Positions 42,898 to 53,400 of a stretch of DNA of 64,000 nucleotides are shown here, in pieces. The notes under the pieces are model-generated. The model had not been told where the DNA came from. It made no database searches and saw nothing but the letters and a program-made list of their open reading frames with translations. The position numbers and the translations under genes were made by a program. The stretch is from Strigops habroptila (taxonomy: Eukaryota; Chordata; Aves; Psittaciformes; Psittacidae). Positions within the stretch are counted from its first letter, which is position 1, and every line of letters begins with the position of its first letter. The DNA lies in assembly GCF_004027225.2 (NCBI RefSeq), contig NW_022651110.1, forward strand, positions 720,363 through 784,362, read 5' to 3'.

Positions 42898-43347
42898 TGA
42901 CGTCACCGCGGGGCGGGTGATGGCGTCATATTTTCCACATTCAGAAGGGGGATCCCGGCGGGGGGGGGGGTGAGGGGGGGGAGTCCCAACCGCCCCTCCC
43001 CCACCTCACCTTCCATCCCTCCCCTCCCCCCCCCCTTCACCACCCTCCCCCCGCCCCTCCCCCTCCTCCGGTGGCGTCACCGGATCGGACTCTCCGGGGG
43101 GGGAGGGGGGGATGATACGTCACGGGCGGGGAATGCGCCCCTCCCCCACCCGGGGACACCCTGGCCCCTCCCCCCCCCAAGTAGATGCCGCCGCTCTGAC
43201 GTCACCGCATTCCCTCCCGTGACGTCACGGCGCGCCCTTTCCCCCTCCCGGCATCGCTGCCGTGACGTCACCGCGTGTTTCCCTCCCTCCCTCTCCCCCC
43301 TCTGACGTCACGGTGGAACCCCCGGCGTGGAGCCCGCTGTGACGTCA
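42898..43347. promoter_or_regulatory. Six perfect CRE palindromes in the CNN1/ECSIT bidirectional promoter
   Basis: TGACGTCA occurs at 42898-42905, 43197-43204, 43220-43227, 43263-43270, 43303-43310 and 43340-43347. Related GCGTCAC and ACGTCACG elements lie near 43075 and 43112. A CCAAT lies near 42884. The sites are unevenly spaced and their flanks differ, so they are not a simple tandem repeat. TGACGTCA binds CREB/ATF proteins. The interval separates divergent CNN1 and ECSIT. Confidence 0.75.
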
Positions 43348-43521
43348 CGGGGAAACCCCGCCCCCTCCTCTTCGAGCCACGCCCCCTTCCCCTCGCCGCC
43401 AATCACCGCCAGCGCCTCCCGGGCCACACCCCCCAAAGTGAAGCGACGCGCCGTTATTGGCTCCGCCGCAGGGCTCCGCCTCCTGACCCGGAAGCGCTGC
43501 CCGGCGGGGGTCAGCCGGGAC

Positions 43522-43578
43522 ATGGCGGCGCCTAGAGCAGCGACCCGGTGCTGGACGGATCCCGGTGTGCGGTTCTGA
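43522..43578 (+). CDS. Short upstream ORF in the ECSIT 5' leader
   Basis: ATGGCGGCG in a reasonable start context opens 18 codons ending at TGA 43576-43578, 20 bases before the presumed ECSIT ATG. It may lower translation of the main frame. It could instead be the start of an alternative first exon with a donor at GTGTGC (43564). Confidence 0.3.
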   Translation: MAAPRAATRCWTDPGVRF

Positions 43579-43598
43579 CCTCTGACCTCTGACCCGCG

Positions 43599-46500
43599 AT
43601 GACCCCCCACAGGCTGCCCGCGGCGCGCGCGCTGCTGCGGGGGGTGGGGGCGCAGGTGGGGGAGGGGCGGGGCTGGGGGGGGGAGGGGGGGCACGGGGGG
43701 GGGGCACTGAGATGGAGCACGTGGGACCCCCACATCCCCCCCCCCGTACCCCCCGTGACCCCCTTTATTCCCCCCCGTGTCTTCAATGTCCCCACTTTTG
43801 CCCCCCGTATCCCCCCCATATCCCTCCCCGTATCCCCCCCATATCCCCCCATAACCTCCCCATATCCCTGCTATATCCCCCCTATAACCTTCCCATATCC
43901 CACCATATCCCCCCCATATCTCTCCCCATACCCCTCCCCGTATCCCCCCCATACCTCCCCCATATCCCCTTATATCCCCCCTATATCCCCCCCATATCCC
44001 CCCCACTCACCCCCCTTTCCCCCCAGCTCCCCCGTGCCCTGTCGCACGGCGCCCGCAGGGCCCCGGCGGGGCAGCACCGCGAAGACCCTGGTTCCGGTGC
44101 CCCCCCCGGCGCTGGAGCCGCTGCCCCGGCCGCGGAGGGGCCGGCGGCGGGGGGGGGGGGGGGCACCCACAGGACCCCCCCGCTGGGCCGGAGCCGGAGC
44201 CGGAGCCGGCGGGGGGCGGCCCCGCCGCGTTCGCGGCGGCGCTGGCGGCGCTGGAGCAGCGGCCGGGGCGGCGCGTCGGGCGGCTGGAGCTGGTGGCGGC
44301 GGCGCTGGCGGCGATGCCGGCGCTGGGGGCGGAGCGGGACCGAGCCTCCTACCACCGGCTGCTGCGGCTGCTGCCCCGCGGGCCCTGGGTGCCCCGCGGG
44401 CCGCTCCAGCGCATGTTGGCGCCGTTCCCGCGGCAGCAGGAGTGCGGGGTGCAGATCCTGGAGCAGATGGAGAGATACGGTGGGGAACGGGGGGAGGTGG
44501 GGGCATCGGGGTATGGGGCAGGGGGAGATGGGGATGTGGGGGGACATGGGGGGGATGGGAGATGGGGGATATGGGGGAACATGGGGGGGATATGGGGGGA
44601 TATGGGGGGGATGGGAGATGGGGGATATGGGGGGACATGGAGGGGATGGGAGATGGGGGATATGGGGGGACATGGGGGTATATGGGGGGACATGGGGGGA
44701 TATGGGGGGGAAGGGAGATGGGGGACATGGGGGGGATATGGAGGGATATGGAGGGGATGGGAGATGGGGACATGGGGGGATATGGGGGGATATGGAGGGG
44801 ATGGGAGATGGGGACATGGGGGGATATGGGGGGAAATGGGGGTATATGGGGGGACATGGGGGGATATGGAGGGGATGGGAGATGGGGACATGGGGGGACA
44901 TGGGGGGATATGGGAGGGATGGGATATGGGGGATATGGGGGGAAATGGGGGGATATGGAGGGAATGGGAGATGGGGGGACATGGGGGGGATATGGGAGGG
45001 TGGGAGATGGGGGTATATGGGGGGGATATGGGAATGGGGGGACGTGGGGGGATATGGGGGGGATAGGATATGGGGGGATATGGAAAGGATGAGAGATGGG
45101 GGATATGGGGTGATATGGAGGGGATGGGAGATGGGGGGACATGGGGGATATCAGGATATGGGAGGGTGGGAGATGGGGATATGGAGGGGATGGGAGATGG
45201 GGGACAGGGGTGATATGGGGGGACATGGGGAGATATGGAGGGGATGGGAAATGGGGAGATGGGGGGACATAGGAGGGATATGGGAGGGTGGGAGATGGGG
45301 ACATGGGGGGGATATGGAGGGGAGGGAGATGGGGGCTATGGGGGGACATGAGGGGATGGGGGGGATATGGGAGGGTGGGGGGGGGGGACATGAGGGGATG
45401 GGAGATCGGGGATATGAGGGACACGAGGGGATGTGGGGGGATATGGGGGGTGTGGGAGATGGGGACATGGGGGGGCACAGGAGATGGAGGACATGGGGGG
45501 ACGTGTTTGGGAATGCAGGAGTTGTAGGGATGGGGGACATGATGGTACATACCCCATATCCCACACCCCATATCCCACACCCCATATCCCACACCCCATA
45601 TCCCACACCCCATATCTCATACCCCATATCCCACACCCCATATCCCACACCCCATATCCCACACCCCATATCCCATACCCCATATCCCACACCCCACACC
45701 CCATATCCCACACCCCATATCCCACACCCCATATCCCACACCCCATATCCCACACCCCATATCCCACACCCCATATCTCATACCCCATATCCCACACCCC
45801 ATATCCCACACCCCACACCCCATATCCCACACCCCATATCCCACAAGCCATATCCCACACCCCATATCCCACACCCCACACTCCATATCCCACACCCCAT
45901 ATCCCACACCCCATATCCCACAAGCCATATCCCACACCCCACATCCCACACCCCACACCCCATATCCCACACCCCATATCCCACAAGCCATATCCCACAC
46001 CCCATATCCCACACCCCACACTCCATATCCCACACCCCATATCCCACACCCCATATCCCACACCCCATATCCCACACCCCACACCCCATATCCCACACCC
46101 CATATCCCACACCCCATATCCCACACCCCATATCCCACACCCCACACCCCATATCCCACACCCCATATCCCACACCCCATATCCCACACCCCATATCCCA
46201 CACCCCACACCCCATATCCCACACCCCATATCCCACACCCCATATCCCATACCCCATATCCCACACCCCATATCCCATACCCCATATCCCACACCCCATA
46301 TCCCATATCCCACACCCCATACCCCACACCCACACCCCATATCTCCCCCAGGGGTGATCCCGGACGCGGAGACGCGGTTCCTGCTGCTGGGGGTGTTCGG
46401 GCCCCGCAGCCGCCCCGTGCGCAAGTGCCAGCGGCTGCTCTATTGGCTGCCGCGCATGAGCCGCATCGACCCGCACCCGCTGCCGCCGCGCCTGCCCCCT

Positions 46501-49033
46501 CCCGGGCTGGCCCGCGCCCGCCTCGGCCTGCGGCGCATCGAGCCCCACGCCGCGCTCACCGTGTACCAGGTGCGGGGGGCTATGGGGGTTATGGGGGCTA
46601 TGGGGCTATGGGGGCTATGGGGCTGCGGCGCATCGAGCCCCACGCCGCGCTCACCGTGTACCAGGTGCGGGGGGCGATGGGGCTGTGGGGGGCTATGGGG
46701 CTATGGGGGCTATGGGGGGCTATGGGGGCCTATGGGGCTATGGGGGCTATGGGGCTGCGGCGCATCGAGCCCCACGCCGCGCTCACCGTGTACCAGGTGC
46801 GGGGGGTTATGGGGCTGTGGGGGCTATGGGGCTATGGGGGGCTATGGGGGCTATGGGGGCTATGGGGGCTATGGGGCTGCGGCGCATCGAGCCCCATGCT
46901 GTGTTCACTGTGTACCAGGTGCGGGGGGCTATGGGGCTGTGGGGGGCTATGGGGCTATGGGGGCTATGGGGGCTATGGGGGGCTATGGGGCTATGGGGGC
47001 TGTGGGGCTGCAGCGCATCAAGCCCTGAGCTGTGCTCACCGTGTACCAGGTGCGGGGGGCTATGGGGGCTATGGGGGGCTATGGGGGCTATGGGGCTGCG
47101 GCGCATCGAGCCCCATGCTGTGTTCACTGTGTACCAGGTGCGGGGGGCTATGGGGGGCTATGGGGGCTATGGGGCTATGGGGGCTATGGGGCTGCGGCGC
47201 ATCGAGCCCCACGCCGCGCTCACTGTGTACCAGGTGCGAGGGGCTATGGGGGCTATGGGGCTATGGGGGGCTATGGGGGCTATGGGGCTGCGGCGCATCG
47301 AGCCCCACGCTGCGCTCACTGTGTACCAGGTGGAGGGGACTATGGGGGCTATGGGGCTATGGGGGCTATGGGGCTGCGGCGCATCGAGCCCCACGCCGCG
47401 CTCACCGTGTACCAGGTGCGGGGGGCTATGGGGGCTATGGGGGCTATGGGGCTGCGGCGCATCGAGCCCCACGCCGCGCTCACCGTGTACCAGGTGCGGG
47501 GGGCTATGGGGGCTATGTGGGCTATGGGGCTGCGGCGCATCGAGCCCCACGCTGCGCTCACCGTGTACCAGGTGCGGGGGTCTATGGGGCTGTGGGGGGC
47601 TATGGGGCTATGGGGGGCTATGGGGGCTATGGGGCTGCAGCGCATCAAGCCCTGAGCTGTGCTCACTGTGTACCAGGTGCAGGGGGGCCATGGGGGCCTA
47701 TGGGGTGCATTGGGAGCTATGGGGTGCATTGAGGCCATGGGGTGTATTGGGGTCTATGAGGTGCTGGGAGTGTTTGGAGTGGGGGGCATGTGGGGGTTTG
47801 GGGTGCACTGGGGGCTATGGGGGCATCCATGGGGTACAGGGTGGGGTTTGGGGTGCAGGGGAATTGGGGGGTCCCCCCTCAGTGACCATCAGGTTCCCCC
47901 CACAGCACCCAGTGCCAGAGGAGGGTGATGCAGAAGGTTCCACCCAGCCCTACATCATCGGTGAGCACCCACAGGGGATGGGGGGGGCAGCAATGGGGTC
48001 CCCCATATCATGTTTTGGGGTCCCCCATATCAGGTCTTGGGGTCCCCCAACCCTCTCTTACCCCCCCATAGGGTCCCAGAGCGAGGAGCAGCGGGAGCTC
48101 CTGGCCCAGCACAGCCCGACCCGGCCCGTCTACGTGGAGGGGCCGTTCCCCCTATGGCTCCGCAGCACCCAGCTGCAGTACTACGTGTTACGGGGGGACC
48201 CGCTGCCCCCCAACCTGCGGGTGAGCCCACACAGCACCCATGGGGCAGGATGGGACCCCCATAGCCATGGTGGTGGGGCAGGATAGGTGATGGGGAGCCT
48301 CATAGCGCAGGATGGGGCTGGAGGACACCCCCTTATGGCCACAGTGGGGTCCCAGAATGGGTTGGGGGGGGGGTCCTATGACCCTGGAGTGGGGGGACAG
48401 GACCCCCGTGGCCATGGTGGGGGGCAGGATGGGTGATGGGGGCTGTCAAAGGGGCAGGATGGGACCCCCATGGCCTCCCAGGGGTCCCCCTGACTGGGAA
48501 CAGGAGGGGACAGGACCCCTCCCCATGGAGGGGGGAAGGGGGGACCCCCTGTCCTTGGAAGTGGGAGGTACAGTTGGGGACCCCCTGCCCCCCTTTTTAA
48601 CCCCCCCCCCAGGAGGAGCCCCTCGACCCCGAGCGCAGCTTCTATTACCCCCTGTACCTCGACCTGGACCTGGAGCGTGGCCCCTGGGACGATGATGACT
48701 TCGACATCGATGAGGGTACGGGTTTGGGGGGGGGGGTACCACGGATCGGGGGGGTACCCCAAACCCCTCTCACCCCCATTTCCCCCCCCCACAGTGGAGG
48801 AAGGTCCCGTCTTCGCCCTCTGCATGGCGGGAGCCGGCGACCGCCGCACGTTGGGCAAGTGGCTGTCGGGGCTGCAGGAGGAGAACCCGGTCCTGGGGGA
48901 GACCCCCGTTATCTTCCGCATCAACGAAGGGGGGCACCCGCACCCGGGACCCCCCCTCCCACAGCTGCAGCCCCCACAACCGCAGCGGGGACACGGAAAC
49001 ACCGGGGGGGACACCGAAACTCCGGGGGAATAA
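43599..49033 (+). CDS. ECSIT: ECSIT, complex I assembly factor / Toll-pathway adaptor, seven exons, frame break in exon 2
   Basis: Mitochondrial protein needed for complex I assembly, also described in Toll/IL-1 and BMP signalling. Exons are 43599-43655, 44027-44479, 46352-46569, 47906-47960, 48072-48220, 48613-48715 and 48795-49033, about 423-424 residues after correction (human 431). Exon 1 gives [19 protein letters not shown], a likely targeting peptide. Conserved stretches are [67 protein letters not shown] and [18 protein letters not shown]. In exon 2 the frame entering from exon 1 ([11 protein letters not shown]) does not match the frame leaving it. A run of 15 Gs at 44149-44163 lies between, so one base is missing or two are extra. 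The ATG choice is uncertain because the N-terminus is poorly conserved. Confidence 0.93.
43745..44015. repeat. CCCCCCATATCCC array, ECSIT intron 1
   Basis: C-rich version of the shared ATATCCCC family, running into the ECSIT exon 2 acceptor. Confidence 0.85.
44520..45535. repeat. GGGGGGATATGGGGGG array, first half of ECSIT intron 2
   Basis: About 1 kb of G-rich units built from GGGGGATATGGGGGGACAT and GGAGGGGATGGGAGATGGG. It is the G-rich strand in the sense direction. Confidence 0.93.
45545..46345. repeat. CACACCCCATATCCCACAC array, second half of ECSIT intron 2
   Basis: About 55 very regular units of 14 bases, CACCCCATATCCCA, running to the exon 3 acceptor. It is opposite in strand composition to the array before it, so the intron is a large inverted arrangement. 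Confidence 0.95.
46570..47690 (+). repeat. Exon-edge minisatellite with splice-donor copies, ECSIT intron 3
   Basis: Eleven intronic copies of the last 42-45 bases of exon 3 plus its donor (CTGCGGCGCATCGAGCCCCA to GTGTACCAG/GTGCGG) alternate with GGGGGCTATGGGG runs. The copied exon edge ends at 46664, 46796, 46918, 47049, 47138, 47233, 47329, 47414, 47493, 47571 and 47676. Most copies differ from the exon by 0-4 bases. Confidence 0.95.
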
Positions 49034-49034
49034 A
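49029..49034 (+). terminator. ECSIT poly(A) signal overlapping the stop codon
   Basis: AATAAA at 49029-49034 contains the in-frame stop TAA (49031-49033), so the 3' UTR would be only some 20-30 bases. TGTCCTGTGCTC follows about 30 bases later. Confidence 0.75.
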
Positions 49035-49039
49035 GGAGG

Positions 49040-50270
49040 CGACACCATCGAGAGGGGTGTCCTGTGCTCGGGGGGACCAGGGGTGCTCTTTAGGACCGGG
49101 GCTGCTGCTCCTTAGGGACCGGGGCTGATGGGACCGGGGCTGATGCTCTTTAGGGATCGGGGCTGATGGGACTGGGGCTGATGCTCTTTAGGGACCGGGG
49201 CTGACGCTCTTTAGGACCGGGGCTGATGTCCTTTAGGACCCGTTATGGGCTCCCTTTAGGACCGGGGCTGATGGGACCAGGGCTGATGCTCTTTAGGGAC
49301 CGGGGCTGACGCTCTTTAGGGACTGGGGCTGACGCTCTTTAGGGACCGGGTCTGATGCTCTTTAGGGACCGGGGCTGATGCTCTTTAGGGACCGGGGCTG
49401 ACGCTCTTTAGGGACTGGGGCTGATGGGACCGGGGCTGACGCTCTTTAGGACCGGGGCTGATGCTCTTTAGGGACCGGGGCTGATGCTCTTTAGGACCGG
49501 GGCTGATGCTCTTTAGGGACCGGGGCTGACGCTCTTTAGGGACCGGGGCTGACACTCTTTAGGACCGGGGCTGATGCTCTTTAGGGACCGGGACTGATGC
49601 TCTTTAGGACCGGGGCTGACGCTCTTTAGGACCGGGGCTGCTGCTCTTTAGGGACCGGGGCTGATGCTCTTTAGGACCGGGGCTGATGCTCTTTAGGGAC
49701 CGGGGCTGACGCTCTTTAGGACCGGGGCTGATGCTCTTTAGGGACCGGGGCTGATGCTCTTTAGGACCGGGGCTGATGCTCTTTAGGGACCGGGGCTGAC
49801 GCTCTTTAGGGACCGGGGCTGACGCTCTTTAGGACCGGGGCTGATGCTCTTTAGGGACCGGGGCTGATGCTCTTTAGGACCGGGGCTGACGCTGTTTAGG
49901 GGCCGGGGCTGCTGCTCTTTGGGACCGGGGCTGATGCTCTTTAGGACCCGATACGGGCTCCCTTTAGGGACCGGGGCTGCTGCTCTTTAGGGACCGGGGC
50001 TGCTGCTCTTTAGGGACCGGGGCTGCTGCTCTTTGGGACCGGGGCTGATGCTCTTTAGGACCCGATACGGGCTCCCTTTAGGGACCGGGGCTGCTGCTCT
50101 TTAGGGACCGGGGCTGCTGCTCTTTAGGGACCGGGGCTGCTGCTCTTTGGGACCGGGGCTGATGCTCTTTAGGACCCGATACGGGCTCCCTTTAGGGACC
50201 GGGGCTGACGCTCTTTAGGACCGGGGCTGATGCTCTTTAGGACCGGGGCTGATGCTCTTTAGGACGCGGG
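49040..50270. repeat. GGGACCGGGGCTGATGCTCT minisatellite between ECSIT and ZNF653
   Basis: About 50 units of 22-23 bases, GACCGGGGCTGATGCTCTTT plus AGG. From about 49945 a higher-order block of about 114 bases, marked by GATACGGGCTCCC, occurs three times. Units contain CTCTTTAG/G, an acceptor-like element. The array ends at the ZNF653 promoter. Confidence 0.94.
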
Positions 50271-50274
50271 GCAG

Positions 50275-50419
50275 CGCGGACATCCCTTCGCGCATGCGCA
50301 TTCTCCGCGCACCGCCAATCCCTCCTTGTGCGCATGCGCCCTCTCCATCCCTCCCCACCGGAACCGGGCGTGTCGTCACTGGCGGCGCGCCGGAAGCGGA
50401 GCGGGGCGCTGGGCCCGGC
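50275..50419 (+). promoter_or_regulatory. ZNF653 promoter / 5' UTR
   Basis: GCGCATGCGCA at 50290 and a second CGCATGCGCC near 50330 are NRF1-type palindromes (consensus GCGCATGCGC). GTCGTCACT near 50371 and GCCGGAAGCG near 50389 (ETS-like) follow, then the ATG at 50420. No TATA box was found. Confidence 0.6.
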
Positions 50420-53400
50420 ATGAGCGCGGCCGAGCGGGGCCCGGGCTCCGGCCCCGGCCCCGGTCGCGGCCCCGGCGCGGAGCCGGGCGGGGGGCGCAAG
50501 GCGCGGGGGAGGCCGCGGTTGACGGAGTCGGACCGGGCGCGGCGGCGCTTGGAGTCGCGGAAGAAGTACGACGTGCGGCGGGTGTACCTGGGCGAGGCGC
50601 ACGGGCCCTGGGTCGACCTGCGCCGCCGCAGCGGGTGGAGCGACGCCAAACTCGCGGCCTATCTGCTGGGGCTGGAGCGCGGGCAGCGAGCGGGGAGGAG
50701 GGGGTGAGCGGGGAACGGGGGGGAACGGGGTCAATGGGGGGACTGGGGACACGGGGGGGAATGCGGGGAATGGAATCAATGGAGGGAATAGGGGGAACTG
50801 GGGGGGAATGGGGGCACTGGGGACAATGGGGGGGAATGGGGGGAATGGGGGCACTGGGGGGAATGGGGACACTGGGGGGGAATGGGGGCACTGGGAGGGA
50901 ATGGGGACACTGGGGGGAATGGGGATAATGGGGGGGAATGGGGGCACTGGGGGGAATGGGGGTGATGGGGGGAATGGGGGCACTGGGGGGGAATGGGGAC
51001 AATGGGAGCACTGGGGGGGAATGCGGTCAAGGGGGGGACTGGGGGGACTGGAGACACAGCGGGGAATGGAGGCCCAGGGGGGAATGGGAAGACTGGGGGG
51101 GAATGAGAGCACTGGGGGTCAATGGGGGGGAATTGGGGGAATGGGGGCACTGGGGGGAATGAGGGAGCTGGGGACAATGGGGGTGATGGAGGGGAAGGGG
51201 GGCACTGCGGACAATGGGGGGGAATTGGGGCACTGGGAGGAGTGGGGGGGAATGGAGGCACTGGTGGGGAATGGGGACAATGAGGGGGAATGGGGTCAAT
51301 GGGGGGGAATGGGAGCACTGGGGCGAATGGAGGGACTGGGGGCACAGCGGGGAATGGAGGCCCTGGGGGGAATGGGAAGACGGGGGGGGGGAATGAGAGC
51401 ACTGGGGGGCAATGGGGGGGAATTGGGAGAATGGGGATGCTGGGGGAATGGGGGGAATGGGGATGCTGGTGGGGGAATGAGGGAGCTGGGGAGGCTGGGG
51501 GGGAATGGGGGCACTGGGGGGGAATGGGGGGAATGGGGGGACTGGAAACAATGCAGGGACTGGAGACACAGCGGGGAATGGAGGCCCAGGGGGGAATGGG
51601 AAGACTGGGGGGGAATGAGAGCACTGGGGGTCAATGGGGGGGAATTGGGGGAATGGGGGCACTGGGGGGAATGAGGGAGCTGGGGGGAATGCGGGTGATG
51701 GGGGGGAAGGGGGGCACTGCGGACAATGGGGGGGAATTGGGGCACTGGGAGGAGTGGGGGGGAATGGAGGCACTGGGGGGGAATGGGGTCAATGGGGGGG
51801 AATGGGAGCACTGGGGGGAAGGGGGACAATGGGGGGAATGAGAGCACTGGGGAGAATGGAGGGACTGGGGGCACAGCGGGGAATGGAGGCCCTGGGGGGA
51901 ATGGGAAGACGGGGGGGGGAATGAGAGCACTGGGGGGCAATGGGGGGGAATTGGGGGAATGGGGGTGCTGGGGGGGGAATGAGGGAGCTGGGGATGCTGG
52001 GGGGGAATGGGGGCACTGGGGGAGAATGGGAGGAGTGGGGGCACTGGGGGGACTGGGAAGGAATGGAGGGACTGGGAACAATGGGGGGACTGGGGACACA
52101 GGGGTGAATGGGGGCGCTGGGGGAGTTGGGGGGTAATGAAGGCACTGGGGGGGAATGGGGGGGAATGGGAGCGCTGGGAGGAATGGGGGGCTGGGAACAA
52201 TGGGGGGACTGGTGACATGGGGGGGAATGGGGCGACTGGGGGGGAATGGGAGCACTGGGGGTCAATGGGGGGAATTGGGGGGAATGGGAACGCTGGGGGG
52301 AATGGGGAGACTGGGGGGGAATGGGGGCGCTGGGGGTCAATGGCGGGGAATTGGGGGAATGGGGGCACTGGGGGGGAATGGGAGCACTGGGGGGACTGGG
52401 GAGCTTGCAGGTGGGGGGGGTTTGGGGTGCTTGTTCCCTTATTGTGTCTATTGGGGATCCCTCCAATTTCCTCCTTAGTCTCCCCCAGTTCCTCCTCCCA
52501 TTCCCCCCCCAAATCCCCCCATTCCCCCCCCTCACCCCTCTGTCCCCCCTCAGCAAACCCTGGGAGCAGCTCCCAAAGAAACCCAAGCGGAAGAAACGTG
52601 AGTACCGGCGGGGGGGTGTGGGGTTTATTTATGGGACCCCCCCACCTCGGGGTGCTCCTGGGGGTGTCACGCTGCCCCCCCCCCCGCCCCAGGCCGGCGG
52701 CGGAACGTGAACTGCCTGCGCCACGCGGTGCTGTGGTACGAGGACCACCGGCAGCGCTGCCCCTACGAGCCGGCGCTGGCCGAGCTCGACCCCTCCGTGG
52801 GGCTCTTCACCACGGCCGTGTGGCAGTGCGAGCGCGGGCACCGCTACTTCCAGGACCTGCACTCCCCCCTGCGGCCCCTCAGCGACTCCGAGGGGGACGG
52901 TGAGGGGCTGGGGGGGGGGATAAAGGGGTTTTTGGGGGGCTCTGGAGGTGTTAGAGCGGGGTTATGGGGCAGTTTGGGGGCTCAGTTGGGGCTGCGGAAT
53001 GGGGATGGGTATTGCTCCTTGTGGTTCTTGTAGCCCCATAATGATTTGGGGGGGGACAATGGGGGTTATAGGGAGTTTGGGGGGTCTTGGGGGGCTCTGG
53101 GGGGGTTATAGAGGGGTTCTGGGGGGGTTATGGGGCAGTTTGGGGGCTCGGTTGGGGCTGCAGGATGAGAATGGATATTGCTCATCGTGGTTTTTGTAGC
53201 CCCATAGTGGTTTTGGGGGTGACAGTGGGGTTATAGGGAGTTGGGGGGGACTCTGGAGGGGTTTGGGGGTGTTATAGAGGGGTTTTGGGGGGGTTGTGGG
53301 GCAGTTTGGGGGCTCAGTTGGGGCTGCAGGATGGGGATGGGCATTGCTGGTCCTGGTTCTTGTAGCCCCATAGTGGTTATGGGTGTGACAGTGGGGGTTA

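Noticed and set aside
44060-44162. Alternative ECSIT exon 2 frame reading [12 protein letters not shown], like human TKALVP
   Set aside because: It would require a different exon 1 phase and leads into a Gly/Arg run with no similarity. The [11 protein letters not shown] frame fits the exon 1 donor phase and human LPRGLHCSAAA better. The alternative is not excluded.
44164-44172. Possible mini-intron in ECSIT exon 2 ending at CACCCACAG
   Set aside because: It would restore the frame into the PAAFAAAL segment, but no GT donor with a sensible context lies between the conserved parts other than inside the C-rich stretch near 44090. A homopolymer error is simpler.
43712-46357. 881-residue open frame on the plus strand
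   Set aside because: It is made of GGGGATATGGGG and CCCCATATCCC repeats plus an off-frame reading of ECSIT exon 2. Repeats with units in multiples of three or lacking stops stay open without selection.
49040-50270. Regular direct repeats resembling a CRISPR array
   Set aside because: The units abut with no unique spacers and the setting is a vertebrate intergenic region. It is a minisatellite.
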